From Pelobates cultripes (taxonomy: Eukaryota; Chordata; Amphibia; Anura; Pelobatidae), in the NCBI GenBank assembly GCA_933207985.1, contig OW240920.1, forward strand, positions 145,892,861-145,956,860: 64,000 nt of DNA, written 5' to 3'. The notes beneath the pieces were generated by a model, which worked only from the letters and a program-made list of their open reading frames with translations, was not told where the DNA came from and did no database searches. Below, one piece after another: positions 12,238 through 26,210 of this stretch; position 1 is the stretch's first letter; every line of letters starts with the position of its first letter. Made by a program: the position numbers and the translations under genes.

Positions 12238-12475
12238 AGCTGCTTCCTGACTTCACTGATTCTCCATCTTAACCAATTCCTGGTTCCATAGCTTCTCCAT
12301 CTTAACCAATTCCTGGTTACGCTGATTCTCCATCTTATCCCCTTCCTGACTCCGCACATTCTCCATCTTATCCCCTTTCCTGACTCCGCACATTCTCCAT
12401 CTTAGCCCCTTCCTGACTCCGCACATTCTCCATCTTAGCCCCTTCCTGACTGCGCACATTCTCCATCTTATCCCC
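12238..12475. repeat. ~34-bp tandem repeat
   Basis: About seven copies of a unit reading ttcctgactccgcacattct followed by ccatcttatcccc, with the first copies (ttaaccaattcctggttcc) more diverged. Confidence 0.85.
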
Positions 12476-12716
12476 TAGCTCCTGGAATAAACTCTAATTA
12501 TCCGCCTCTATCATGACTTTTCACAAACTCTTCAAACCCCTCTTTGTAATCCAGTTAATATAGGGGGCATATCCCAAGTCAGTGTAATAGGACAGAGCCA
12601 ATTTGCGGACAGCATATAGTTTAATAGTTACCAACAGTCACATTTTGCTGGGACAGTGTCTCAAAGGCAGATTGCTGCTAATTTTATTATTTGTGATTAA
12701 GCAAGCCATCACTTTC

Positions 12717-13232
12717 TCCCAGCTCACCGCTGGATCCGGCCTTACACTGGCTCCCTGAGTCCTTTATGATTCAGTTTAAGATCCCAGTTCTCACTTACAA
12801 AGGCCTCCATACGGTACCATGACCTGTGCATCCTCACCAATCGGTGAATACCTTCCATTTTGAACCCTCACTCTGCCCACATGCTGCGTTGCGCTCTGTT
12901 CTCACCATGACCCCCCAACGCTCCCCACTGGCCTTCTCTATGGCTCTCGTTCCTATGGACCATCAAGCATCATGGGGGGACCGTATTTTTACCTGGTCTG
13001 TGGAGGCCGGGGGGGTTAATATACAGATTAGATATGAGCTATGTATTGAGCTGTAGTTCTGCAATACTTTAGGCACTGTTCCTTTAGATTGTAAGCTCCT
13101 GTGAGCCTGGCATTAGTTGTCTCTTTTCCTTGTATGATAAACCAAAATTGCCGCAACTACTTGTAGGCATAATTTACCCGATGTACAGCGCTGTAGAATG
13201 TGTTGGTGCTATATAAATAATAATAATGTATT
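12717..13232 (+). mobile_element. LINE 3'-end fragment
   Basis: The start (ctggctccctgagtccttta, then ttcagtttaagatcccagtt, ctcacttacaaaggcctcca) resembles the C-terminal part of LINE reverse-transcriptase ORFs of the L2/Rex type (a W-L-P-V-x-x-R-I-x-F-K-x-L-x-L-T-Y-K-A-L-type motif). The 3' end is a UTR with attgtaagctcctgtgagcc and a terminal cgctgtagaatgtgttggtg, then ctatataaataataataatg, a TAA-type tail. The reading frame is broken. The clade is uncertain. Confidence 0.55.
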
Positions 13233-13779
13233 ATATGTTTTAGGTGGTTTATTTCCAGCTTTAATACATGCAGAGAAATACTTTATATTACTAATATTAC
13301 AGGTAAACCTGGCTATAAAATAAACATTAATCAGAATGAATGTTTCCTAACTTGGAGGATTTATCCCATATTTCTGTTTTCCTTGGCCCTGGGTGTTTAA
13401 TAACTGAATATTTGTGATTTATTTCCATTTATTGAAGTATTCCAGCACTGTGTCTCAGGGTGAGGGAGTGGGGGAACCATGGACACAGCTTGTGTTCATT
13501 GTCAGTGAGAACAACAAGGTAACCAGGATAAACAGAGGAAAGGTGGTCTGAGGAGCGGGAAGGCATTGCCAGGTTAGCTGTGTAACCGGTAACCAAGGCC
13601 GTCCTGGAAACCGCACTTAGCGTACGGCGAGACCTCTATCGCCAGATACGGCGACATGGAGTGCGTAGATATCTCTGTGAATAGGCGGCGGCACGCAGGT
13701 TTACGTAGCTCTTGGCGCCTCAAGCGCATTGCAGTGGTTACCAAGACGCTGGTCATTAACCCGCCCATTTTAATAAGCA
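13233..13779. other. Upstream flank of TUBB4B
   Basis: The first 200 bp are AT-rich. From about 13490 the base composition rises toward the promoter. Near 13585 ggtaaccggtaaccaaggc contains a palindromic GGTAACC-type motif that loosely resembles an RFX X-box, which would suit a ciliary tubulin gene. That is weak inference. Confidence 0.35.
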
Positions 13780-14054
13780 ATTGGCCAATCCACGAGCTAG
13801 TCAATCATTTGAATATAGCCAATCAAAGGCAAGCTTCGGCGGGAGTAAGACGATCTTGACAGGAGGCCGCGCCTGCATTTCAGCCAACCAGCGCTTGGAT
13901 ACCATTAGCAGTGTGTTTGACAGACAGCTAAGCGACCAATCGGAAAGCGAGGAGTGCCAACTGCTCACCAATAGGATCGCGAGTACCATAAGTTGCATGT
14001 GGTTTGTGGGCCGCGAGCCGCCTATATAGGGGGTACTAGGAGACGGTTGGTAGC
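13780..14054 (+). promoter_or_regulatory. TUBB4B core promoter: four CCAAT boxes, TATA
   Basis: CCAAT elements occur at 13785-13789, 13819-13823, 13936-13940 and 13968-13972, all on the + strand, plus an ATTGG overlapping the first. TATATA lies at 14023-14028 in a GC-rich setting (gagccgcctatatagggggt), about 97-102 bp upstream of the start codon, which puts the transcription start near 14053-14058 and gives a 5' UTR of about 70 bp. Multiple NF-Y-type CCAAT boxes are typical of highly expressed tubulin genes. Confidence 0.75.
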
Positions 14055-14124
14055 AGTAGCCTCCAGGCAGCCATCGGCATCAAACAGTTAGAGCTCAGCA
14101 CAGCAAGCGTTACTCACCGGCATC

Positions 14125-17375
<3,251 letters not shown>

Positions 17376-17572
17376 AACCGTACATACTGACATCCTGTTA
17401 CCTGTTGTCTTTGCTTCCTCTCTTCCCCTTTTCTAGTTTCTCAATGTTCAAACTGGAGTTTGAGGCTATTTAACATTTCTGTGTCTATTTATAAAAGTCT
17501 GAACTCTTACTGAGAAACTGGTACTGTCTGTGTTTTTTATTTGTTTCTGTCATTCTTCATGCTGTACAGATA

Positions 17573-17578
17573 ATTAAA
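17573..17578 (+). terminator. TUBB4B poly(A) signal ATTAAA
   Basis: ATTAAA lies about 200 bp past the stop codon and is the only canonical or near-canonical signal in this 3' UTR. Cleavage would fall near 17590-17600, inside or beside the last coding exon of the convergent gene at 17587-17678. Confidence 0.65.
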
Positions 17579-17586
17579 AGCAACGT

Positions 17587-17678
17587 TCATAAGATCCTGT
17601 CTCCTTCTTGATGTTGGTATTTCCAGTAGCAGAGTCTGGAAGCATCACCATAGGTGTAGCCAAAGCTGTCCCTGTAAC
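17587..17678 (-). CDS. cimip2a: CIMIP2A-like last coding exon (FAM166A)
   Basis: On the minus strand a good acceptor (tttctggcag) precedes 2 nt plus 30 codons ending in TGA at 17587: YRDSFGYTYGDASRLCYWKY, then QHQEGDRIL. The FGYTYGD stretch resembles the G-x-(S/T)-Y-G repeat of CIMIP2 (FAM166, DUF2475) ciliary microtubule inner proteins. In human, FAM166A is the minus-strand gene lying tail-to-tail with TUBB4B, as here; the two stop codons are 211 bp apart. A possible preceding exon is 18094-18130 (donor gtaaag, 37 bp), which splices in phase to give GTAGYRDSFGYTYG, but its acceptor is weak. The remaining 5' exons were not found. The identity rests on synteny plus a short motif. Confidence 0.55.
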
Positions 17679-19330
17679 CTGCCAGAAATTGGGAGGAATT
17701 GAAATCAGCTGAGCACTTAACACTTCACAGTAACTTTAAGATTGACATGAATAGGCTTTAATTGCATTTAAACAATCTGAGGGAAACACCACACTAGACC
17801 AGGTATCTCAAACTATGTCCCTCAGCTGTTGGTCTAAAAGCCCTGTGTCCGCTGGCCAAGATTTTAGGCTAAAATCTAATTCTCAGTCTAGTGAATGTAC
17901 AATTAGTGTCTGATAGCTCAGTGCTGAGCAAAGCTTTTGTGAGGCACTAAAATGCAATGTCTCAGCTAGCCCTTTTATCTCACAGCATACTTATAAATAA
18001 TAGCATTAATAGTTAGTTGTGCCACCATAGCCACTACAAACTGCATTTGTCATGGTGCATTCCTTGCTAAAAGGAGTCCTGTGTAATCTTTACCAGCCGT
18101 CCCACAAATGTCCAATGGCGCTGCTTCCCACTAGCCTTTCATGTGAGCATAAAAGGAATCTAAAGATTTGGTATTGAATGGTCTGAGCATTACAGAGGCC
18201 ATGGCAATACAGTGATGTTTGAGCAGGTCATCTGATTGGGTACTGCTGTCATTTAGTCTAGAAGCCTGTATGTGTACTGTGGATGTAAAGGATGTCTATG
18301 CGAGTGTGTGTAGTGGGGTTTTTTTTTTTTTTTTTTTTCCTCTCTCTCTCTCTCTCTCTCTCCCAGAAAGCTGCAGCCTGGTGTTGGGAGTAGGAACTGG
18401 GCACATCAATCCAGCTACAAACACTCAAAGTTAATAGTTTTATCTCTTCTGCAGAGGGTCATTCTGTAAACCAGGAATCAATGGAGCATTTACAGGGAGA
18501 TATGATGTCTCTCCACATACTCTAGCTGCAAATGAAGTGTGGTTGGGTTTTTTGTTTTTTTTTAATCTTAATTTCATTTTCCACGTGCTAATTATGACTT
18601 GTAATAATATATTAAACCACTGCACTATCAAAATGGAGTAAAAATCTTTTACTTTGTAGAATATCTGCTGAAAATATTCTTCCCCCTCCTAACTGTAACA
18701 GGACATTTCAGTGGATTATACCCTTTCAATATTGGCGCAGACCACAACACACTGAGCAGGTTAGGGGGCAGAGCAAGAAGATCTGATTGCCCTACTGGCT
18801 CAGAGGGCTCCATCACAGCCAGTGCTGGGCATGGGTAACCTGGCTCTGGTGGGCATTATGCTGCGGCAATGCTACTGTCTAGGGACTTTGCATAACTTCT
18901 AAAGACCACAGACGGTGACCATAATGCATAGGAGGGAAAGGAGATATGGCTGGGAGACTAACATGTCGAGATGGTGATAGCTGCACCCAGTGTCAGGCGT
19001 AGTGAAAAATACTGACACAAAGTCCCTTCTTTGTCTCAGTATACATCTTGACTGGGTTGGAATTTCATTGAAATTCTAACAGTCTTTATTTCCGAGCCTT
19101 GTTTATGAAATAATTTTTGTGAAGGGGGGTGACCGTGCTGCTTTAAATGCAGACCTCCTTTTTACATTCTGTTGCCGTTTCAGTAAGCTGTAATGCCTTC
19201 TGAGTACTAACTATTCTAATCATCGGTAATGATGGAGTGGAAACCAGTCCAGAGAGCTTTGCCTGGATTAAAGGTAAGAGTACAGGTTTTACACTAAGCA
19301 TAGGGGTATGACATACTTTGTAGGGTCAAA
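17679..19330. other. Probable CIMIP2A intron/intergenic; T-TC tract
   Basis: Apart from the doubtful 37-bp exon at 18094-18130, nothing coding is clear. A poly-T tract followed by a (TC)n tract occupies 18319-18362. An open minus-strand frame of about 57 codons at 18660-18840 has no recognisable homology. Confidence 0.4.
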
Positions 19331-19740
19331 CAGGGCCCTTATAGTGCCAGGAAAACAGCCGTTTTACTGGCACTATAGATTTCTGAGGTGTCCCCCCCCT
19401 TCCTGCGGTGCTGAAGGGGTTAAAACACCCTAAAGTCACTTGCCTGAATCCAGTGCTGATGTCCCTTGTTGCTGGCTCAGGCTCCGCCCATGCTCACATT
19501 AGGATTTCCCCATAGGAATACATTAATCAATGCTTTCCTATGGAAAAAAATCTGTCTGGTTGTCGATTCAGGAAGCCCTCTAGTGGCTGTCTGGTAGACA
19601 GCCGCTGTGGCCAGACAAGCTGCAATGTTTTACATTGCAGCACTAAGTGCAAAAGGGACACTACCCAGACAACTTCAAGGAGTTGAAGTGATCTGGGTGC
19701 CTACAGTGTCCCATAAAAATATACATGGTTATGGTAACCC
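19331..19740. mobile_element. T2-type MITE, terminus decayed
   Basis: The left end cccttatagtgccaggaaaa and right end gtgcctacagtgtccca match internal and terminal sequences of the better-preserved copies at 19742-20223 and 20805-21645, including the shared segments cattaatcaatgctttccta and cctctagtggctgtct. The TTAA ends are lost. Confidence 0.6.
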
Positions 19741-19741
19741 T

Positions 19742-20223
19742 TTAAAGGACCACTCTAGGCACCCAGACCACTTCAGCTTAATGAAGTGGTCTGGGTGCCA
19801 GGTCCAGCTAGGGTTAACCCATTTTTTAATAAACATAGCAGTTTCAGAGAAACTGCTATGTTTGTTAGTGTTAATCCAGCCTCCAAATCCTCTAGTGGCT
19901 GTCTCATTGACAGCCGCTAGAGGCGCTTGCGTGATTCTCACTGTGAAAATCACAGTGAGAACATGCAAGCTTCCATAGGAAAGCATTATGAATGCTTTCC
20001 TGTGAGACTGGCTGAATGCGCGCGCAGCTCTTGCCACGCATTCAGCCGAAAGGGAGGAGAGGAGGAGGAGAGCTCCCTGCCCGGCGCTGGAAAAAAGGTA
20101 AGTTTTAACCCCTTCCTCTCCCCAGAGCCAGGCGGGAGGGGGACCCTGAGGGTGGGGGCATCCTCAGGGCACTATAGTGCCAGGAAAAGAGTATGTTTTC
20201 CTGGCACTATAGTGGTCCTTTAA
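19742..20223. mobile_element. T2-type TTAA MITE
   Basis: Starts TTAAAGGACCACTCTAGGCA and ends with the inverse, ctatagtggtcctttaa, with TTAA at both edges. Internal palindromic arms include cttcagcttaatgaagtggt and ggaaagcattatgaatgctt. No coding capacity. It shares its internal sequence with the two copies nested at 20805-21237 and 21253-21645. Confidence 0.85.
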
Positions 20224-20749
20224 GATGCAGAAGGCAGACCTCCCTCTTGCTCAGTGTGTAACTGCTTGTTTTTCCCCTCGTATATCATAAACCCAGTCCT
20301 GTGGGCATTTACACAATGTAGAGCTTATCCCCCAGCTGTAGAACTGCTCAGTAAGTAGTTAGCTGCGTTTAGTCTATTCAAAGTCTGAGTCAGTAACCTG
20401 GGCCGAGGGCATCGCTCACGCTGTCTTTTTGACATCATTGACCCACAGTCTTCAAGTCGAAATCTACTGTGGATGCTGTGAGCTGTCCAATGTCTTTGGG
20501 AAAGGCACAGTTTATATTTAAAGGAACGGAAGTGATAATTCAGTAAGTGGCAGTGAGAATGGTCAGAGCATGAAATGTCACGCAATTAGTTTTAGGATTA
20601 CAAGGATTTATTCTTTAAACTACTTAGATTTATTTTCGAGATATCAGAATATTACACTATTTAATAAATTAAACTTGTGAATACGTGATGTGTTAATCAG
20701 TGATTTACCAGCTCAGGGCTGGAACTTCACTGAAAACTAAGTCTCGGAC

Positions 20750-22235
20750 TTAAAGGGACACTATAGTCATCAGAACCACTACAGCTTATTGTACGGTATA
20801 CAGCTTAAAGGACCACTATAGGCACCCAGACCACTTCAGCTTAATGAAGTGGTCTGGGTGCCAGGTCCATCTAGGACTGCTGTAAACATGGCAGTTTCGA
20901 AGAAACTGCTATATTTATATTAGGATTAATCCAGCCTCTAGTGACTGTCTCATTGACAGCCGCTAGAGGCGCTTCTCGCTGTGATTTTCAGTGAGGAGAC
21001 GCCAGCGTCCATAGGAAAGCATTGTGAATGCTTTCCTATGAGACTGGCTGAATGTGCGCGCGGCTCTTGCCACGCATGCAGCCGAGGAGGAGAGTCCCCC
21101 GCCCGGCGCTGGAGAAAGAGGTAAGTTTAACCCCTTCCACCCCCTAGAGCCCAGCGGGGGCACCCTCAGGGCACCCTCAGGGCACTATAGTGCCAAGAAA
21201 ACGAGTATGTTTTACTGGCACTATAGTGGTCCTTTAATGTGTGGTATACAGCTTAAAGGACCACTCTAGTCACGCAGATCACTTCAGCTTAATGAAGTGG
21301 TCTGGGTGCCAGGTCCAGCTAGGATTAACCCATTTTTTAATAAACATAACAGTTTCAGAGAAACTGCTATGTTTATTAATGGGTTAAGCCTTCCCCCATT
21401 GACAGCCACTAGAGGTAGATTTTCACAGTGAGAGTACGCCAGCGTCCATAGGAAAGCATTGTAAATGCTTTCCTATGCGACCGGCTGAATGCGCGCGCAG
21501 CTCTTGCCGTGCGTGCGCATTCAGCCGACGGGGCGGAACGGAGGAGGAGGAGAGCTCTCTGCCCAGCGCTGGAAAAAGGTACGTTTTTACCCCTTTCCCC
21601 TTCCAGAGCCGAGTATGTTTTCCTGGCACTATAGTGGTCCTTTAATGTACAGTATACAGTTTCAAGATAACTATAGGGTCAGGAACACAAACATGTATAC
21701 CTGACCCTTTAGTGTTAAAACCACCATCTAGCCTCCCTGGACCCCTCATGCCTCCATAAATATAGCAAAATCTTACTGTATTCAAGCCTGAAGCTGTAAC
21801 TCTGCATGCTGTTAGACTAAGAAAAACAAGCAGTCTGCTGACATCAGAAATGGTAGCCTGATCCAATCACAATGCTTCCCCATAGGATTGGCTGAGACTG
21901 ACAAGGAGGCAGATCAGGGGCTGAGCCAGCATGATTAAAACACAGCCCTGGCCAATCAGCATCTCTATGGATCTCTATGAGGAAAGTTCAGTGTCTGCAT
22001 GCAGAGGGAGGAGACACTGAATGTTTGGATGCATTTTAGGCAGCCATGACCCAGGAAGGATCTCTAACAGCCATCTGAGGAGTGGCCAGTGAAGTTATCA
22101 CTAGGCTGTAATGTAAACGCTGCATTTTCTCTGAAAAGACCGTGTTTACAGCAAAAAGCCTGAAGGTAATGATTCTACTCACCAGAACAAATTCAATAAG
22201 CTGTAGTTGTTCTGGTGACTATAGTGTCCCTTTAA
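20750..22235. mobile_element. T2-type MITE carrying two nested MITEs
   Basis: The outer element begins TTAAAGGGACACTATAGTCA and ends gactatagtgtccctttaa at 22235. Inside its left part sit two complete copies of the GGACCACT subfamily, at 20805-21237 and 21253-21645, each bounded by TTAA. The 15-bp spacer tgt(a/g)(c/t)ggtatacagc precedes each inner copy and a decayed form follows the second. Confidence 0.8.
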
Positions 22236-22605
22236 TGTAGTGATTCTGGTGAGTACAGTCAGCTCCTGTAGGTTTTTCAATGTAAACACTGCATTTTCAG
22301 AGAAAAGGCAGTGTTTACATTTCTGCCTAGTAACATTTCTAGTGGGAGTCTTCCTGATAAGAAATTCTAAATTAAATAGACTGTGTGATAAAGGAAGCAA
22401 ACATTTTCTCTCTCTCTTTACAGGAAGTGTTTAGGAAGGCTATGCATGTTACAGGCAGAGGAGTGTGACTAGTGCTGCATATAAAGGGATTTTCCTCCTA
22501 AATGGTAGAGAATTGAGCAGTGAGACTGCAGGGGCATGATCTATACACCAAAACTGCTTCATTAAGAAAGGCAGTTTTAATGTGATAGTGTCCCTTTACA
22601 TCTCA
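22236..22605. mobile_element. T2-type MITE fragment
   Basis: Begins with gattctggtgagtacagtca and ends tgatagtgtccctttacat, resembling the inside and right terminus of the element that ends at 22235. The internal palindrome gtaaacactgcattttcaga / gaaaaggcagtgtttacat is kept. From 22606 to 23215 no feature was recognised. Confidence 0.55.
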
Positions 22606-23215
22606 AGTCACCAATTGCTGTTTAAAGAATTTGTCCTTTTACTTAGAGACGCGTTATACAGGAGGGTTTTTTCTCCTATTCTGACAGGATAATCCGTTAC
22701 AGTGGGAATTGTTGAAAATTCTAAGTAAATTTCACATTTTAAGTCAAAATAGTTGAATTGTGGATTAATGTATAATATCCTGTGATGTAGAGTCACATTG
22801 TAACATAATATAGTTATCTATTTAAAGAATTGCGACTGGAAGATTTTTTTATCGGAGCCTTTGTGCCTGCAGTGATGGCTGTTATTTTAAATTCACTTTG
22901 TGGTTGATCTCCTTATCCAAGCACAATGGCTGCCTGGACATACACTGCAGCGGGCATCTTCCTGTATGCCAAGAAGGCCTTGCCAGTAGGTTCCATTGCT
23001 GTCACAGTTTGGAGGTGTTTGTAAGAACATTACCACAGCTCCCAGCAGTGTCTTTGCTCCTAGGATTTATAAAGTGGGCTAACTTTCTTCCTGAATTTGC
23101 CAGTACAGTCCTACATTTTGGATTAAAGTTCAAGCAAAAATAGATCCCAGGTATCTGATTTCAAAATGCAGGATGGTACTGGGTGCTAGCACCATGCTCA
23201 GAGCTCTTTAACAGG

Positions 23216-23782
23216 GGGCAGGCTGTCAGTCAGCGCTCAGTGCATGGTCTGGGGGAGGGGCACGCTGTCAGTCAGCGCTCAGTGCATGGTCTGGGGGAGG
23301 GGCAGGCTGTCAGTCAGCGCTCAGTGCATGTCTGGGGGAGGGGCACGCTGTCAGTCAGCGCTCAGTGCATGGTCTGGGGGAGGGGCACGCTGTCAGTCAG
23401 CGCTCAGTGCATGGTCTGGGGGAGGGGCAGGTTGTCAGTCAGCACTCAGTGCATGGTCTGGGGGAGGGGCACGCTGTCAGTCAGCACTCAGTGCATGGTC
23501 TGGGGGAGGGGCACGCTGTCAGTCAGCACTCAGTGCATGGTCTGGGGGAGGGGCAGGTTGTCAGTCAGCACTCAGTGCATGGTCTGGGGGAGGGGCAGGC
23601 GGTCAGTCAGCACTCAGTGCATGATCTGGGGGAGGGGCAGGCTGTCAGTCAGTGCTCAGTGCATGGTCTGGGGGAGGGGCACGCTGTCAGTCAGCACTCA
23701 GTGCATGGTCTGGGGGAGGGGCAGGCGGTCAGTCAGCGCTCAGTGCATGGTCTGTGGGAGGGGCAGGCGGTCAGTCAGTGCT
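23216..23782. repeat. 42-bp minisatellite, ~13 copies
   Basis: Highly uniform tandem copies of ctgtcagtcagcgctcagtg, catggtctgggggaggggca, cg. Because 42 is a multiple of three, all three frames stay open over most of the array (217, 212 and 126 codons); these are not genes. Copies vary at a few positions (cacg/cagg, gcgctc/gcactc), which points to recent expansion. Confidence 0.95.
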
Positions 23783-24218
23783 TACTTACCTGGGATAAAG
23801 CCAGTGTATTTGGGCTTGAGACCAGCCGAGGTGTAGATTCTGCAACCCAGCGTTTTTCTGCGTTTCACTTCTGGGTACATTGTAAGATTTTCCCTCTTCA
23901 CCTAAGAGAGGACAACAAACCTGAACGCATACTCTATAGATTGGGACAGGGTCATTCAGTAAATCTTAGATTGTCAGGAATTTCAAACCTTAAACCAAAA
24001 TAACCGAAGTGTGACAATTCTCCAAGTCAGCTTTCATTTCCGCAATTATGGCCCAATATCTGAAATTCCAGCCATCCCCATATAGGGACACTCGTATGCA
24101 GTATCCAGAATAATTGGGAGTTTTACAGCAATTCATTTACTAAACACTGAATTGTGATAAATAATAAACCGAAGAAATAATAGCTGAATTGGGTAACATA
24201 TTATGTTACCATTTAGTA

Positions 24219-24351
24219 CAGGCTTCCCCAAACTCTGGCCCTCCAGATGTTGCTGAACTACAACTCCCTTGATTCTATGAATGAAATAGGCTGAGAATCA
24301 TGGGAGTTGTAGTTCAGCAACATCTGGAGGGCCGGAGTTTGGGGAACCCTG
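24219..24351. mobile_element. hAT-type palindromic MITE
   Basis: A 133-bp element with inverted termini CAGGCTTCCCCAAACTCTGG and its complement, ending ggaaccctg. The flanking octamers atttagta and gtttagtg match at six of eight positions, consistent with an old 8-bp target duplication. The same design occurs at 9268 and 41311. Confidence 0.8.
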
Positions 24352-24927
24352 GTTTAGTGTAATATCCGTGAGTACGGTATTGTAAACAGAGTTGGGTCAG
24401 TAGAATATAATCGAGTTTCTCTGTAATATCTGGATCTCCAGTTTACATTGCAAGGATTAGGAGAGCCTTTCAACGAGTATGTTTAATAAACTACTCATTA
24501 TTAACTGGCCTTTTTTGGTCAACAAACTCCTTACTACAGTATGCAGGAGGAGATACCCTGGAAAACCAGATTTATTTGTATTCACTGAACCGTGAATTGC
24601 GGTTGTTGAAAATTGAGAGGGGAAAAAAATCTTAGCAGACCTTAAAGAACAACTGACGCCTCAAAACAATTTTTAATATAATTATCCTAAATCCTATTAT
24701 CCTGCTTCATTACACCACCCCACTCCCCAAAAACCCCCATCTATTTCCTTTCATTACTTGCTAAAAAGATTATTTTATAAATTCAGCTTAGCTCAGCGTT
24801 TGGGCAGCCCTGTGCAGTCTGCGTGCTGTGCATCCTGTCATCATGGCGCAATGCACACTGTTTAATTTTACAGTCAGGCACGCTGCAGGTAACGCAAATG
24901 CGACAGGTCTGAAAAATACAAATACTA

Positions 24928-25359
24928 CTGTGCCAAGGATTTAGGCAGGCGCTAAATATTATCCCAAAAAATCACAAGTGATTATGGCGGTTTCAAATAT
25001 TTCCTACATCAAAAAACTATGGTGTGAAAAATGCTGTAAAGAATGTTTTCAAAAATCTAAATGTTAATAGTTGATATAACCTAACAAAATACAAAGCGAG
25101 TTAATAGAAGAGAAATGTGAATTAAATAAATAGTTGGTGTGACCACCCTTTGCTCTGCGCGTTTGTTCAGCTCTTAATGACTTTGCCGTTCTAATGATGG
25201 CTAGTGTTGGTCGCACCTAATATTTTGTTTTGAATCTTTCTTCTGTTTGCAAACTGCATTTTAATGCTTTTAATTGATAGAAATAAACTATTACATTTCA
25301 GCTTTCAAAGCATTTGTATTTTACAGCATTTTTAACACCTGCCTAAAACCATTGCACAG
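24928..25359. mobile_element. Tc1-like MITE/relic
   Basis: The terminal inverted repeats ctgtgccaaggatttaggca and acctgcctaaaaccattgca are diverged versions of the widespread vertebrate Tc1 end that reads CTGTGCAAAAGTTTTAGGCA. TA precedes the left end; the right-hand TA has mutated to TG. Internal sequence around 25131-25190 resembles decayed transposase coding sequence. It is unrelated to the DD37E element at 3203. The flanks 23783-24218, 24352-24927 and 25360-26210 hold no recognised feature. Confidence 0.65.
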
Positions 25360-26210
25360 TGCCGTGTATTAAATGTTTCTAATACATAGTGAAGGTCCAT
25401 GATTTTTGCGTTATTTTTTACCTTGTACTTTTTATTAATATTTACACCTATTTTGTGTGTGTTCTGTTTTCCGACATTCTCTTACCCTAGCGTTATATTA
25501 GTGTGGAATACACGCAGAATATTCACACTGTATTCCTGCGTGATCTAATTGTGGAGATGCAAAAATCTGTCGCATTATACCGAAACAAAGGTGACGCTTT
25601 TCAAACTACTTTTAAAATGCTTTAATAAAGTGGAACAGAAAAAGACACATTTCATGAGACTTTGAAAAATACCCTAATGGAAATAGCCAGAGGTGGCGAG
25701 TTATAAAGAATTGCACTCACTTGGGCACGTTCAAATTTATCCAATCGATCCACGGCACCAGGTATGTAACTCACTCCCAGGGACCAGGTAGGGCAGGGGA
25801 TATATCCAGTGTATCCTGCGGGGGAGGATTTTATATTGGAATTTATTACACCATGCTGTATGGTTACACATCACACCGAGATTCAAATTACGCCATACAA
25901 AACCAAATCAGGCAGCGGGAACATTGATGAATATTAATCTCAGAATGTTTCGTTCTTTATGTCATGTCACTATTTTTGGATAAACTTCTAAAATGGTTTA
26001 TTATTTGGAAAAGCATTTTAGTATTTTGATAATTTTTTTGATATATTGATATATTTTTGTTTTTTTAAGGTTCACAAAAAAAATATTAAATCATTTGAAA
26101 ATCGTATCCAAAAATATTAAATTAAGTTCAATGTTACTTGCTCTACATTGATTATTGGAGAATCCAAGTTATGCACTCCGGCGTAAAGAATACACAAGCA
26201 ACATATACCC

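Noticed and set aside
18660..18840. 57-codon open minus frame beginning EPGYPCPALAVMEPSEPVGQ
   Set aside because: Considered as an upstream CIMIP2A exon, but it lacks the GY-G-P repeat and convincing splice sites.
23183..24003. 217- and 212-codon ORFs with GQAVSQRSVHGLGE repeats
   Set aside because: 42-bp minisatellite; all three forward frames are open.
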